From JAVBWO01 sp036677375 (GTDB taxonomy: Bacteria; Bacillota; Dehalobacteriia; UBA4068; UBA4997), in assembly GCA_036677375.1 (NCBI GenBank), contig JAVBWO010000007.1:31227-95226 (forward strand): a stretch of 64,000 bases of DNA, read 5' to 3'. Below are positions 26,909-36,505 of this stretch, one piece after another. The notes below the pieces were generated by a model. The model saw only the letters and a list, made by a program, of their open reading frames with translations. It was not told the DNA's origin and made no database searches. A program made the position numbers and the translations under genes. Numbering within the stretch: position 1 is the first letter of the stretch; every line of letters starts with the position of its first letter.

Positions 26909-28501
26909 TTATTGTTCATAATAAGCGCTTTGTAAAAAGCGGTAGAGAAAGGCGGCACACTCGCCGCGGCTCACGGTTTTTTCCGGAGCAAAGGTCGTTT
27001 TCGTATAACCGCTAGTCAAGCCGGCGGCATAAAGGGCTTTCACTCCAGGAGCGCACCAAGCCCAGCCGTTTTGCAACAGATCGGTGAAAGGGGTGTAGTC
27101 CCCTTCCGGTAACTGAACAACCCTGGTCAGGATAGCGGCCAGTTCACCACGGGGCACAGCCTGATCAGGACGGAAAGTGCCGTCCGGATAACCTTGCATA
27201 TATCCTTTGCTTTGGGCGATGGCAATCTCATTGGCAGCCCAGTGTGTGACGGAAACATCCGGGAAAGTCACGGCGGCGACTTTTTGCGTATAGCCAAAGG
27301 TCCGATTGATAATCGCTGCTAGTTGGCTCCTGGTCAGGCTCTCCGCAACACCAAAATAAGTACTGCTCATGCCCTTCATAATCGGATTAGGCCGCGTAGC
27401 AAGGACCATGGCGCTCTCTTTGGCCCAATGACCCGGCAAGTCTTTGTACGGACAGATGTCCAAAAGGGGCAGAATCTTAGCCTGGAAACTGATCTTGGGG
27501 GAAACATTCTTTGTGGTAGCGGTATACAGGATGTTATTCACGGTATCCTGGCCCTGGCTGACCCAAATATGCCGTTCATATTTGCTGATATTGGCAAACT
27601 TCTCCCAATCAATGATCTTTTGTACCGTATCGCCGACCTCTATGGTATAGGAATAAGTGGGGTCCACCACCACCCAACCCACCTCCGGCAGCTCAATTTC
27701 CGCCCAGACATGGCGCATCTCATCACCGTTTAAGGAGCCGTCTTCGTTCACATAAGGGCCTGCCGTCTGTTCCTGCGGCAAATAAAGGTAGCCGCTGTGC
27801 CAGCGGGCTGGAATTCCTAAAGCCCGCATGCAGGCAACAAACAAATAAGTATAGTTTTCGCAATTGCCATACCCATTTTGCAGGGTAGTAACCGCGCTGG
27901 GAAGCAAATCGGTTTTTTCCCGGTATTCCAGATAACGGCCGATATCACCGAAGATCCGCCGGGCCATGCTATAAGGATTATTCTCATATTCCACGGAACT
28001 TTTGGCATAAGCGATGATGCTCTCCGCATTACTCTCAATGCCGGTTTCGGGAGACAGATAACGGGTATCAACGTTTTGATAGTTCCAGGTGATGTCGGCG
28101 GCATTGAGACGAAACTCCACGGCAAAATTTTCCACGGCAAAACGCTGGGTCAAGGTTTTCCTTTCCCCCGGTAAAATTTTGCCGATCTCATAAACGGCAA
28201 TACGGCTGCCGTTCTTATTGGTAAGGATCTCCGTCGGTTTTGGCAGAAGCTCCTCGCCGACAAAATCCTGCCAGCTGGTACTTGCCACCTCAGCCAGAGG
28301 CACCTCTATCCGGAAATCAGTGATAGGCTCCGTTCCGGGATTCTCGATCACAACTTGATGTTCAACAGTATAATAACGGCCCGCCGAACGGGTATAAGAA
28401 TCTTCCCCCAAGGCGGTAGCGGTCATCAACAATAAGATCAGGCATGCCAAGAAACCTGCTTGCAGCATTTTACTTCCTTGCCATGCTTTGTCAAAATGCA
28501 C
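26909..28501 (-). CDS. secreted transglutaminase-like protein with three SLH domains
   Basis: About 530 residues. An N-terminal signal peptide (hydrophobic core LACLILLLMTATA) is followed by a beta-rich region, a transglutaminase/protease-like core with Cys215 (GYGNCENYTYLFVACMRALG), His265 (MRHVWAEI) and Asp281 (VVDPTYSY), then three S-layer homology repeats (GHWA; THWAANEIAIAQSKGYMQG with YPDGTFRP; WCAPGVKALYAAGLTSGY). SLH repeats anchor proteins to pyruvylated wall polymer, so it probably works at the cell surface on peptides or peptidoglycan. Residue numbers count from a TTG at 28504; the GTG at 28501 has the better GGGGG spacing. Confidence 0.88.
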   Translation of the reverse strand: MHFDKAWQGSKMLQAGFLACLILLLMTATALGEDSYTRSAGRYYTVEHQVVIENPGTEPITDFRIEVPLAEVASTSWQDFVGEELLPKPTEILTNKNGSRIAVYEIGKILPGERKTLTQRFAVENFAVEFRLNAADITWNYQNVDTRYLSPETGIESNAESIIAYAKSSVEYENNPYSMARRIFGDIGRYLEYREKTDLLPSAVTTLQNGYGNCENYTYLFVACMRALGIPARWHSGYLYLPQEQTAGPYVNEDGSLNGDEMRHVWAEIELPEVGWVVVDPTYSYTIEVGDTVQKIIDWEKFANISKYERHIWVSQGQDTVNNILYTATTKNVSPKISFQAKILPLLDICPYKDLPGHWAKESAMVLATRPNPIMKGMSSTYFGVAESLTRSQLAAIINRTFGYTQKVAAVTFPDVSVTHWAANEIAIAQSKGYMQGYPDGTFRPDQAVPRGELAAILTRVVQLPEGDYTPFTDLLQNGWAWCAPGVKALYAAGLTSGYTKTTFAPEKTVSRGECAAFLYRFLQSAYYEQ

Positions 28502-28663
28502 CAAACCACCCCCTTTTTTACGACAACCTCATATAGGCCAATCGTATGATTCGATATTCACTTTAAGTAAAAGAATTCTGGTTATAGACGCTGAAATCCT
28601 GCTGACAGTTCCCGCTTACAGCATATTAACAGAAAAATCACATTAAAGATATGCATAAATAAT

Positions 28664-28710
28664 AAAAACAGGGGGCCTCCCGCCGCTTCTCGCGTCGAAA
28701 GACTCCCTGC
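28664..28710 (-). terminator. terminator of the carboxyltransferase gene
   Basis: CAGGG (28669-28673) with CCCTG (28705-28709) closes a GC-rich hairpin followed by TTTTT on the minus strand. Confidence 0.7.
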
Positions 28711-28781
28711 CTTATTTTTCTTTTTATTACGACCCCACTATTACGATCTCATATTATTTGCCTTTCAATGGTGTTGGTCTT

Positions 28782-30191
28782 CTATCCCATAGGGCAATAG
28801 CTGACTTGCCCTTCCTCTTTTACCATATTAAGCTCCACCTTGCTTCTGGCCGCCAGGCGGTCTTCTAAGAATTTTTTGGCGACTTCCGGGAAAATCACAT
28901 ATGACAGGAGGTCGTCTTCCGTTTCCATCAAATACCCCAGCTCTTTTTTTGCCTCTTCCAAACGGGGTTTTAAAAGATCCGCGGGACGACAGGTGATGAC
29001 TTCTTCGTCGCCGATGACTTTATTTAACACCTCCTGGCTCACCGGCGCGGGAGGCCGGCCATAATAACCCCGAAAATATTCCTTGACTTCCCGGGTAGCC
29101 TGTTTGTAGCGTTCCCCTGCCAAAACATTCAAAGCCGCCTGGGAACCTACGATCTGGCTGGTGGGGGTGACCAAAGGCGGATAACCCATATCCGCTCTCA
29201 CCCGGGGCACTTCGTCCAAAACGTCCTGCAATTTATCCAAGGCATTCATTTCCCTGAGCTGGGACATAAAGTTGGAGATCATGCCGCCGGGAATCTGGCT
29301 GCTTAAAATATTGGTTTGCACCTGGCTGCTGCTGATATCAAATTTTTTATAATGGGTGCGAATCTCTTTTAACATGGTAGCCGCTTTTTCCAAAGATTTC
29401 AATTGGATGCCGGTATCATAAGGGGTATTCTGGAAAGTGGCCACCATGGTTTCCACCGCCGGCTGAGAAGAACCTAAAGAGAACGGTGACATAGCGCAGT
29501 CCAAAACATCGGCTCCGGCTTCCACACCTTTCAGGTAAGCCATTCCCGCCATGCCAGTAGAATAATGGCAATGCAGCTGTACCGGCAAGCCGGATTCTTT
29601 TTTCATAGCCGCCACCAGCTCATAAGCGCCGAAGGGGTAAAGAATACCGCTCATATCCTTGATACAAACGGAATCGGCGCCGATTTCTTGAAAGGTTTTG
29701 GACAGCTTGGCAAAATATGCAATATTATGTACCGGGCTGTTGGTATAGGAAATAGCCGCTTGCGCATGGCCGCCTTCCTTTTTGATCACAGTCATGGCTT
29801 TTTCCAGATTTCTGGGGTCATTTAAGGCGTCGAAGACCCGGATAATATCAATACCGTAGGCCAGGCTTTTCTTCACAAACGCTTCTACCACGTCATCAGG
29901 ATAATTGCGATAGCCTAAAATATTCTGCCCACGCAAAAGCATTTGCAGTTTGGTATGAGGAACAGCCTTGCGGATTTTGCGCAGCCGTTCCCAAGGATCT
30001 TCATTTAAAAAGCGCATGCAGCTGTCAAAAGTAGCGCCGCCCCATACCTCCATAGAGTAAAACCCCGCCTGATCCAATTCCCCCGCTACCGCAAGGATAT
30101 CGTCGATCCCCATTCTGGTAGCGATAAGCGATTGGTGTGCGTCTCGCAGAGTGGTATCGGTGATGCCTACTTTCCTGGCAGTCGTTTCCAT
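28782..30191 (-). CDS. pyruvate/oxaloacetate carboxyltransferase subunit (OadA/PycB type)
   Basis: 469-residue biotin-dependent carboxyltransferase: transfers CO2 between carboxybiotin and pyruvate/oxaloacetate. TIM-barrel motif TDTTLRDAHQS near the start, the carboxylated-lysine segment CIKDMSG, metal ligands in LHCHYSTGMA, and a C-terminal conserved carboxylase domain. No biotinyl-lysine (MKM) domain is present, so a separate biotin carrier is needed; neither it, a biotin carboxylase nor Na+ pump subunits are in the window. Start METTARK at 30191 has AAGGAGG; upstream codons to 30236 lack an SD. Confidence 0.9.
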   Translation of the reverse strand: METTARKVGITDTTLRDAHQSLIATRMGIDDILAVAGELDQAGFYSMEVWGGATFDSCMRFLNEDPWERLRKIRKAVPHTKLQMLLRGQNILGYRNYPDDVVEAFVKKSLAYGIDIIRVFDALNDPRNLEKAMTVIKKEGGHAQAAISYTNSPVHNIAYFAKLSKTFQEIGADSVCIKDMSGILYPFGAYELVAAMKKESGLPVQLHCHYSTGMAGMAYLKGVEAGADVLDCAMSPFSLGSSQPAVETMVATFQNTPYDTGIQLKSLEKAATMLKEIRTHYKKFDISSSQVQTNILSSQIPGGMISNFMSQLREMNALDKLQDVLDEVPRVRADMGYPPLVTPTSQIVGSQAALNVLAGERYKQATREVKEYFRGYYGRPPAPVSQEVLNKVIGDEEVITCRPADLLKPRLEEAKKELGYLMETEDDLLSYVIFPEVAKKFLEDRLAARSKVELNMVKEEGQVSYCPMG

Positions 30192-30420
30192 TGCTGTTAC
30201 CTCCTTGTTTTCAATTGTGTTCCTTCTTTTAATCATTTAAACATTTAAAAGCATATGGCAAAAGCACGCGTCGGATTGCTTCTCTTCTTGAAAAGCGGCG
30301 GCTTACGTTTTATCTCCGTCTTTGATGCCGGGTGCGGGTGAAACAGGCTAAACCTCAGATGCACCACCGACTCTTCCGGCAAAATGCTCGCTTAATCCTA
30401 TTTTGATTCGCCCAATTCTC

Positions 30421-30624
30421 CTATACCAAGGGCAAAATCGTGCGAATATACTCCATAGCTTCTTCCGCCTCAGATTCCGGGACAAGTACCTCTACAGAAG
30501 TGATTTCCGCGTTTACCGCACCCTTTAACGGACGCAGGCGAACCATCATGCCTTCCTCCGCCATTTTTTCCTCCAGGCGGTGGGCTTTTTTTTCATTAGG
30601 CGCAATGTATACCACAGTCCACAT
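30421..30624 (-). CDS. small conserved alpha/beta protein upstream of the carboxyltransferase
   Basis: 67 residues beginning MWTVVYIAPNEKKAHRLEEK, with alternating strands and helices and the motif LKGAVNAEITSVEVLVPESE. It resembles short proteins seen near carboxylase genes in Clostridia (similar in plan to DUF2007 single-domain proteins), but I cannot assign a function. The ATG at 30624 has GGAGG 8 bases away. The longer open frame to 30804 overlaps mtrB and is not supported. It lies between mtrB and the carboxyltransferase gene. Confidence 0.8.
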   Translation of the reverse strand: MWTVVYIAPNEKKAHRLEEKMAEEGMMVRLRPLKGAVNAEITSVEVLVPESEAEEAMEYIRTILPLV

Positions 30625-30691
30625 AGCCCAACCCTCCTTCATGGTATCCTGCTTTTGATTGCTGATCTGATTCCTCAATTCGCTCCTGCTT

Positions 30692-30925
30692 TTACTCCTG
30701 CGTCTTGATGATACCGTGTTTGGTATAGATCGTGGCGTTGCCGCGCACCTTGATGGCGGAGGTGACCTCAGTAAATTGCAGGAGCATAACCTCGTTTTTA
30801 TCAAGCTTCTCCGTATGATGAAAACGGGTCTCCCGGCCGCGGGTCATGCCGATGATGGTGACGCCGTTTTCTTCCGCCTTGATAGCGATATAATCCTCTA
30901 TAGCAGCATCAAAACTGTTTTCCAT
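30692..30925 (-). CDS. mtrB: trp RNA-binding attenuation protein (TRAP)
   Basis: 77-residue TRAP. When bound to tryptophan it assembles an 11-subunit ring that wraps RNA carrying repeated GAG/UAG triplets and shuts down trp genes. The family core is unmistakable: IIGMTRGRETRFHHTEKLDK and FTEVTSAIKVRGNA. The RNA-contact residues K37, K56 and R58 of the Bacillus protein correspond to K40, K59 and R61. The ATG at 30925 has GGAAGG upstream. In Bacillus mtrB is next to folE; here it lies between coaD and a small gene. No trp operon or anti-TRAP is in the window. Confidence 0.95.
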   Translation of the reverse strand: MENSFDAAIEDYIAIKAEENGVTIIGMTRGRETRFHHTEKLDKNEVMLLQFTEVTSAIKVRGNATIYTKHGIIKTQE

Positions 30926-31031
30926 ACGTCAACCCTTCCTTCCCCTTTTGCTGTTTTGTCTGAAAGCCTGTCCTTATTCAAAATCTTGCTTCAGTGCCTC
31001 AATACTTAATAATTTGAAGCAATTGCAATTT

Positions 31032-31514
31032 TTATTTGCTATATTTGGCCTGCAAGGCTTCCGCTACGTTACAAGGCACCAAAGAATCCAGATTACTGCC
31101 AAAAGTGGCAAAGTTCTTTACAATGGAGGAACTGACATATTGATACTGCGCCGCCGTCATAAAGAAAACGGTTTCGATGCTTGAGAGCACCTCCTTGTTC
31201 ATAAGCGCCATTTGGAATTCCCTTTCAAAATCGGAAATAGCCCTGAGGCCGCGGACAACGACATGAGCGTTCTTTTCCTGGCAATAGTCTACCAAAAGTC
31301 CGTGGAAGCCTTCCACCTCCACATTGGCCAGGTGAGAAATATTTTCTTTCAGCAAATGAATCCTTTCATCCAAGGTGAAAAGAGGAGATTTATAATTTTC
31401 CGCCGCAACAGCCACAATCACTTGGTCAAAAATGCCTGCGGCCCGTTCCACGATATCCAAATGACCATTGGTTACCGGATCGAAAGTGCCGGGGCAGATC
31501 GCAATACGCTCCAT
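31032..31514 (-). CDS. coaD: pantetheine-phosphate adenylyltransferase
   Basis: 160-residue enzyme catalysing the fourth step of coenzyme A synthesis, phosphopantetheine + ATP to dephospho-CoA. Nucleotidyltransferase motif GTFDPVTNGHLDI near the N-terminus, VVRGLRAISDFEREF in the middle and the second ATP motif SSSIVKN at the end. The open frame continues 13 codons upstream, but MERIAICPGTFD at 31514 is the family start. An SD-like GTGGGA is weak. The usual Firmicute neighbour rsmD is missing. Confidence 0.96.
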   Translation of the reverse strand: MERIAICPGTFDPVTNGHLDIVERAAGIFDQVIVAVAAENYKSPLFTLDERIHLLKENISHLANVEVEGFHGLLVDYCQEKNAHVVVRGLRAISDFEREFQMALMNKEVLSSIETVFFMTAAQYQYVSSSIVKNFATFGSNLDSLVPCNVAEALQAKYSK

Positions 31515-31641
31515 AGTATTCCCACTTTCTTTGTTTAAAAATGCAAAATCCACCGGAAGATAGGCTTAAATGAAGGTAAATTCCCTCATGCGGAATTTTG
31601 ATAAGAAGTTGTCGTTTTTTTCAAAAAACTTTCCTCAATAT

Positions 31642-31670
31642 AATATAACATTATATAGGTGTGCTTTCAA
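31642..31670 (-). promoter_or_regulatory. sigma-A promoter of coaD
   Basis: Minus strand TTGAAA, 17-bp spacer, TATATT. The leader to coaD is about 120 nt. Confidence 0.65.
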
Positions 31671-31728
31671 GTTTTTCTCTTAGAACATTATTGTACGCAT
31701 ATAAGGCACCGCCCATGACGCATCATGG

Positions 31729-31759
31729 AAAAAGCCGCCATGAGAAATGGCGGCTTTTC
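31729..31759 (-). terminator. terminator of the arginine operon
   Basis: AAAAAGCCGCCAT and ATGGCGGCTTTT arms around GAGAA, after argG. Confidence 0.92.
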
Positions 31760-31775
31760 AGGCAAACAACAATCT

Positions 31776-33044
31776 TTATTTTGCTTCAGGAGCAACCACA
31801 ACCGGTGTGTAGGCTTTTCCGGTCAATTCTCTTTTTGCCACATCCCCGATGGTCAGGGCACGGACGGTGAGGGGCAGACCGAAGAGGTTAATGAAACCTT
31901 CCGCATCATGCTGATTATAAACTTCATCTACACCGAAAGTGGCGAAATCTTCGCTATAAAGGGAGTATGGGCTCTTAACGCCAGCAATGGTGGCGCTGCC
32001 TTTATAGAGTTTGATGCGGACGGTGCCGGTAACGGTTTCCTGAGTCTTTTCCACAAAGGCATCCATAGCTTCCCGAAGCGGCGAGAACCAAACGCCGTCA
32101 TAGACCAGCTCGGCATAACGCAAGGCCATGGACTCTTTATAGTGAGAGGTCACGCGGTCCAAGCAGAGTTCTTCCAGATTTTTGTGGGCTTTGAATAAAA
32201 TGGTGCCGCCGGGGGTTTCATAAACGCCGCGGGATTTCATACCGACCAAACGGTTTTCCACCATATCGTCGATGCCAACACCGTTTGCGGCGCCTAATTG
32301 GTTCAAATAATCCAGCAAGCCGGAAGGAGTAAATTCTTTGCCGTCGACTTTCACAGGGGTACCCTTTTCAAATTCGATTTCCACATAGGTGGGTTTGTCC
32401 GGCGCTTTTTCCGGCGGCGTGCAGATGAGGAAAAGATCGTCTTTCGGTTCATTCCAGGGATCTTCCAAATCAGCGCCTTCATGGCTTAAATGCCAGATAT
32501 TGCGGTCCATGCTGTAGGGGCGCTTTTTGGTAACGGGAATGGGAATGCCCCGGGCCGCCGCATAGTCAATGGCCTCGTCTCTGGAACGGATATTCCAGAT
32601 CCGCCAGGGAGCAATGATCTTCAAATCGGGAGCCAAGGCTTTAATGGTCAGTTCAAAACGAACCTGGTCGTTGCCTTTGCCGGTGCAACCGTGGCAAACC
32701 GCGGTGGCGCCTTCCTGACGGGCGATCTCCACCAAGCGTTTGGCGATCAAGGGACGGGCAAAGGAGGTACCCAGGAGGTATTTTCCTTCATAGACGGCTC
32801 CTGCCTTCAAGGTGGGATAAATATAATCGGACACAAATTCGTCTTTCAGATCTTCTAAATAGAGTTTGCTAGCCCCGGATTTGATCGCCTTTTCTCTAAG
32901 CGGCGCAGTCTCTTCGCCTTGGCCTACATCGGCGCAAACGGCGATGACATCATATCCGTAATTTTCCTTCAACCAGGGAATGATGATGGAAGTATCCAGG
33001 CCGCCGGAATATGCCAGGACGACTTTTTCGTTCTCTTTAGACAT
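31776..33044 (-). CDS. argG: argininosuccinate synthase
   Basis: 422-residue enzyme condensing citrulline with aspartate using ATP. N-type PP-loop [18 protein letters not shown], the citrulline-binding region and [13 protein letters not shown] are intact. Start MSKENEK at 33044 with AAGGAG about 10 bases upstream; the upstream open codons contain no SD. It is the last gene of the argC-J-B-D-F-G cluster. No argH is adjacent, so argininosuccinate lyase must be encoded elsewhere. A strong terminator follows. Confidence 0.97.
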   Translation of the reverse strand: MSKENEKVVLAYSGGLDTSIIIPWLKENYGYDVIAVCADVGQGEETAPLREKAIKSGASKLYLEDLKDEFVSDYIYPTLKAGAVYEGKYLLGTSFARPLIAKRLVEIARQEGATAVCHGCTGKGNDQVRFELTIKALAPDLKIIAPWRIWNIRSRDEAIDYAAARGIPIPVTKKRPYSMDRNIWHLSHEGADLEDPWNEPKDDLFLICTPPEKAPDKPTYVEIEFEKGTPVKVDGKEFTPSGLLDYLNQLGAANGVGIDDMVENRLVGMKSRGVYETPGGTILFKAHKNLEELCLDRVTSHYKESMALRYAELVYDGVWFSPLREAMDAFVEKTQETVTGTVRIKLYKGSATIAGVKSPYSLYSEDFATFGVDEVYNQHDAEGFINLFGLPLTVRALTIGDVAKRELTGKAYTPVVVAPEAK

Positions 33045-33155
33045 AACACGAACACTCCTTTTAGATATTTTAATTTTTACAAATTTATTTGTAGTATACA
33101 CCCAAACGCAGTGGGCGGACAAGGGATTTTCGAGAATTTGTGCTGTAAAATCTTC

Positions 33156-34103
33156 TTATTTGCTTTGCATGGTCAGTGCCATAACAGCCATTTGCGCATG
33201 GAGACGGTTTTCTGCTTCGCCGATGATGGAGTGTTTGTAGGATTCCATGATCTCATCGGTAATCTCTTCGCCTCTGTGGGCAGGCAGGCAGTGCATAACA
33301 ATGGCTTTGGCGTCGGCTTGGGCCATCAGATCATGGTTAACACAATAACCGGCAAAGGCATTGCGGCGTTCCTCCACTTGTTTTTCCTGACCCATGCTGG
33401 CCCAGACATCGGTATAGACCACATGAGCGCCGGCGATGGCATCCTGAGGTTTGCGGGCAATGCTGATGGAACCGCCGGTGAGAGCGGCGTCGGCTTGGGC
33501 GTTTTTCATGACCTCCGCATCAGGTTCATAGCCTTCGGGGCAGACTACCACGACGTTCATACCCATCTTAGCGCCGCCGTACATCAGGGAGTGGGCCACG
33601 TTATTGCCGTCGCCGATGAAAACCAATTTCTTGCCCTTCAGGTTACCCAGATACTCCCGGGCAGTCTGCAAATCGGCCATGGCCTGGCAAGGATGGAGCA
33701 GATCGGTCAGCCCGTTGATAATGGGGATATCGGCATACTCGGCCAATTGCTGGACATCATTGTGATCAAAGGTACGGATCATGATGCCATCCAAATAGCG
33801 GGACAACACTCTGGCGGTATCCCTGATGGGTTCGCCGCGGCCCATTTGCAGATCGCTGGAAGACAGGAACAAGCCCATACCGCCTAAATAGTAAATGCCG
33901 GTCTCAAAAGATACCCTGGTACGGGTGGAGCTCTTTTGAAAGATCATGCCTAAGGTCTTGCCTGCCAAATAGTCCATCTTTTGGCCGGCTTTTTTGGTTT
34001 TCTTCAGAAAATCGGCCACATCAAGGAAATAGGTGATTTCCTCGCTGGTAAAGTCGTGAATGGATATAAAATCCTTCCCACAAAAATCTTTGCTTAACTG
34101 CAT
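33156..34103 (-). CDS. argF: ornithine carbamoyltransferase
   Basis: 315-residue transcarbamylase making citrulline from ornithine and carbamoyl phosphate. Carbamoyl-phosphate loop SSTRTRVSFE, HPCQAMADL, ornithine-binding DVWASMGQE and the HCLPAH signature containing the catalytic Cys. The ATG at 34103 is preferred over an in-frame TTG at 34106, with GAAGGGAAG upstream. It lies between argD and argG. Confidence 0.97.
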   Translation of the reverse strand: MQLSKDFCGKDFISIHDFTSEEITYFLDVADFLKKTKKAGQKMDYLAGKTLGMIFQKSSTRTRVSFETGIYYLGGMGLFLSSSDLQMGRGEPIRDTARVLSRYLDGIMIRTFDHNDVQQLAEYADIPIINGLTDLLHPCQAMADLQTAREYLGNLKGKKLVFIGDGNNVAHSLMYGGAKMGMNVVVVCPEGYEPDAEVMKNAQADAALTGGSISIARKPQDAIAGAHVVYTDVWASMGQEKQVEERRNAFAGYCVNHDLMAQADAKAIVMHCLPAHRGEEITDEIMESYKHSIIGEAENRLHAQMAVMALTMQSK

Positions 34104-34158
34104 CAAACATCTTCCCTTCTTTTATGAATTATTTTTTAATGAGTATCTACTATTTTAG

Positions 34159-35358
34159 CTATTCTTGCGTCAACTGATCCAAAGCGGCGCACAAAATGGT
34201 AATGGCCTGATCTACCTCTGCTTTTGTAATGTTCAAAGGCGGCACAAACCGCAAAACTCTCTGGGCCGTACAATTGATGAGAAGGCCGTTTCTCAGGCAT
34301 TCCGCCACAATGGGAGCCCCTTCCCGGTCCAAAAGCAAGCCTAAGATCAAGCCCCGGCCCCGGATCTCCTGTATACAGGGATATTTTGTCTTCATCGCCG
34401 TAAATTGATCCACCATATATTGGCTGATTTTGGCGGCGTGTTCCGGTAGTTTTTCTTCTATGATGGCCCCCAGAGCCGCCAAACCCGCGGCAGTAACCAA
34501 AGGATTGCCACCGAAAGTAGTGCCGTGGTCGCCGGGGTGGAAGGCTTCAGCTACTTTATCAGTGGCCAGGAAAGCGCCGATGGGAACCCCGCCGCCCAGA
34601 GCCTTGGCCAGGGTCATGATATCCGGTTTTACACCGGCGTGCTGGTAAGCAAAGAGCTTGCCGGTCCGTCCCAACCCCACCTGTACCTCATCTACAATAA
34701 AGAGAATGTCGTGAGCATCGCAAAGAGCCCTTACCGCTTGCATATATTCGTCTTTGGCGGCAATAACGCCCCCTTCTCCCTGCACCGGCTCCAGCATAAT
34801 AGCGCAAGTGGCCGGAGTAACCGCCGCCTGCAAAGCCGCGAAATCATTGAACGGAACATATTTGAAGCCAATGGGCAAGGGATTAAAGCCCTGCTGCACC
34901 TTGGCCTGCCCGGTGGCGGTCAAGGTTGCCAGAGTCCGGCCATGGAAGGATTTTTCCATGGTAATGACCTCATAGCGATCGGCATAGCCCTTCATCTTGG
35001 CATATTTGCGCGCCAGTTTGATAGCGCCTTCATTGGCCTCGGCGCCGCTGTTGCAGAAGAATACTTTATCAAAATCGGAATTCTCCGCCAAGAGCTTGGC
35101 TAATTTGATCTGATTTTCGATCCAGTAAAGGTTAGAGCAGTGTATGAGCTTATGAGCCTGCTCCGTGATGGCTGCCGCCACCTTGGGATTGCAGTGTCCC
35201 AAAGCATTGACTGCGATGCCTGCGACAAAATCCAAATATTCCTTGCCGTCCGCGTCATAAACCTTAGCCCCTTCCCCTTTGACCATGCAGATCGGAAGCC
35301 GGTTATAAGTATTCATGACATATTGTTTCCCTAAAGCGACCAATTCTTCATTGGACAT
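34159..35358 (-). CDS. argD: acetylornithine aminotransferase
   Basis: 399-residue class III PLP aminotransferase converting N-acetylglutamate semialdehyde to N-acetylornithine. Visible motifs: [17 protein letters not shown] (PLP phosphate), [32 protein letters not shown], and the Schiff-base lysine in [20 protein letters not shown] precedes the ATG. It lies between argB and argF; the 129-bp gap to argB holds degenerate 30-bp repeats. Confidence 0.97.
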   Translation of the reverse strand: MSNEELVALGKQYVMNTYNRLPICMVKGEGAKVYDADGKEYLDFVAGIAVNALGHCNPKVAAAITEQAHKLIHCSNLYWIENQIKLAKLLAENSDFDKVFFCNSGAEANEGAIKLARKYAKMKGYADRYEVITMEKSFHGRTLATLTATGQAKVQQGFNPLPIGFKYVPFNDFAALQAAVTPATCAIMLEPVQGEGGVIAAKDEYMQAVRALCDAHDILFIVDEVQVGLGRTGKLFAYQHAGVKPDIMTLAKALGGGVPIGAFLATDKVAEAFHPGDHGTTFGGNPLVTAAGLAALGAIIEEKLPEHAAKISQYMVDQFTAMKTKYPCIQEIRGRGLILGLLLDREGAPIVAECLRNGLLINCTAQRVLRFVPPLNITKAEVDQAITILCAALDQLTQE

Positions 35359-35390
35359 GGGTCTTCATCTCCTTTTTCATCCCGGTCACT

Positions 35391-35503
35391 GAACCGGATC
35401 TAGCCGAAATTGATCTAGTTTTATCCGGTTTTAGCCGATTCTGTCTTGCTATATCCGGGGTTATCCCAATCTATCCGGGTCGACCGGTTATTTATCCGGC
35501 ACC
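35391..35503. repeat. degenerate 30-bp tandem repeats between argD and argB
   Basis: Three full units at 35391-35420, 35421-35450 and 35451-35480 plus a partial one. Each carries a CCGG near its start and a CCG or CCC about 10 bp later (for instance TTATCCGGTTTTAGCCG). The argB stop codon lies in the last partial unit. Nineteen bases (35419-35437) are identical to the end of uvrA at 3278-3296. Confidence 0.65.
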
Positions 35504-36390
35504 ACCATGGTGCCGGTTCCTTGATCCGTCAGGATCTCTAAAAGAATGCTGTGGGGCAGGCGGCCATCTAAGATATGAGCACTGGCAACGCCATCTTTTA
35601 ATGCCTGCACACAGCAGGCCACTTTGGGGATCATCCCCCCCGCCACAACGCCCTGATTCATCAATTTCTCCACTTGGCTGACGCTTAATCGTGTCAGGAG
35701 ACTTTCCTTATCGGCAAAATCGGCGTAAATACCTTCCACATCGGTCAATAAGATCAGCTTCTCCGCATGCAGAGCTGCCGCGATCTCACCGGCGGCGATA
35801 TCGGCGTTGACATTATAGCTTTCGCCGTTTTCGCCCACCGCTACGGGGGAGATCACGGGGATATAATCCAGATTCAAAAGGGAACGAATGAGATCGGCAT
35901 TGACCTGAACGATCTCGCCCACCTGGCCGATATCCACAAGAACCTCACTGCCGTCTTCATTGTGGCCGTGAGAGTATTGCTTTTGCGCCACCAATAGTTT
36001 GGCATCCTTGCCGGAAAGGCCCACCGCTTTGCCGCCCGCTTGATTCAAATGGCTGACAATGTCGGAATTCACCTTGCCTACCAGCACCATTTCCACCACT
36101 TCCATGGTGGCGCTATCGGTGACCCGCAGGCCGTTGACAAATTCGGACTGGATATTCAGCCGCTTCAAAAGATGGTTGATCTCCGGACCGCCGCCGTGCA
36201 CCAAAACGGTATTGATGCCCACCAGCTGCAAAAGTAAAATATCCCGAAAAACCGCTTCCTTCAGTTCCTCGTTGATCATGGCATTGCCACCATATTTGAC
36301 CACGATGGTCTTGCCATGGAATTTTTGTATATAAGGGAGAGCTTCCGCTAAAATGGCTACTTTCTCCAAAGCTCCGTCCAGTTTACCCAT
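35488..36390 (-). CDS. argB: acetylglutamate kinase
   Basis: 300-residue kinase phosphorylating N-acetylglutamate, normally the arginine-inhibited step in organisms that recycle acetyl groups with ArgJ. Conserved KYGGNAMIN, the substrate loop VLVHGGGPEINHLL, NVNADIAAGEIAAAL and LLTDVEGIY are present. The N-terminal helix (ALEKVAILAEALPYIQKF) typical of arginine-sensitive hexameric enzymes is present, so feedback inhibition is likely. GGAGG precedes the ATG. Confidence 0.97.
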   Translation of the reverse strand: MGKLDGALEKVAILAEALPYIQKFHGKTIVVKYGGNAMINEELKEAVFRDILLLQLVGINTVLVHGGGPEINHLLKRLNIQSEFVNGLRVTDSATMEVVEMVLVGKVNSDIVSHLNQAGGKAVGLSGKDAKLLVAQKQYSHGHNEDGSEVLVDIGQVGEIVQVNADLIRSLLNLDYIPVISPVAVGENGESYNVNADIAAGEIAAALHAEKLILLTDVEGIYADFADKESLLTRLSVSQVEKLMNQGVVAGGMIPKVACCVQALKDGVASAHILDGRLPHSILLEILTDQGTGTMVVPDK

Positions 36391-36505
36391 GCCGCCGCCT
36401 CCTTTTCAAAAAGAATCCAAGAAAAATAGCAGACGGGTTCCCTACCCATGCAATGCGGCAAGGAATCCGCACAAAGTCTATTTTCTCATAAAAGGGCCTG
36501 AAAAA

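Noticed and set aside
30625..30691. GAG triplets upstream of the 67-residue gene as a TRAP target
   Set aside because: Only three GAG triplets with spacings of 6 and 9 nt are present. TRAP sites need about 9-11 triplets spaced by 2-3 nt.
32919..33887. 322-codon plus-strand frame opposite argF
   Set aside because: It mirrors the argF coding sequence; composition and lack of an SD fit an antisense shadow.
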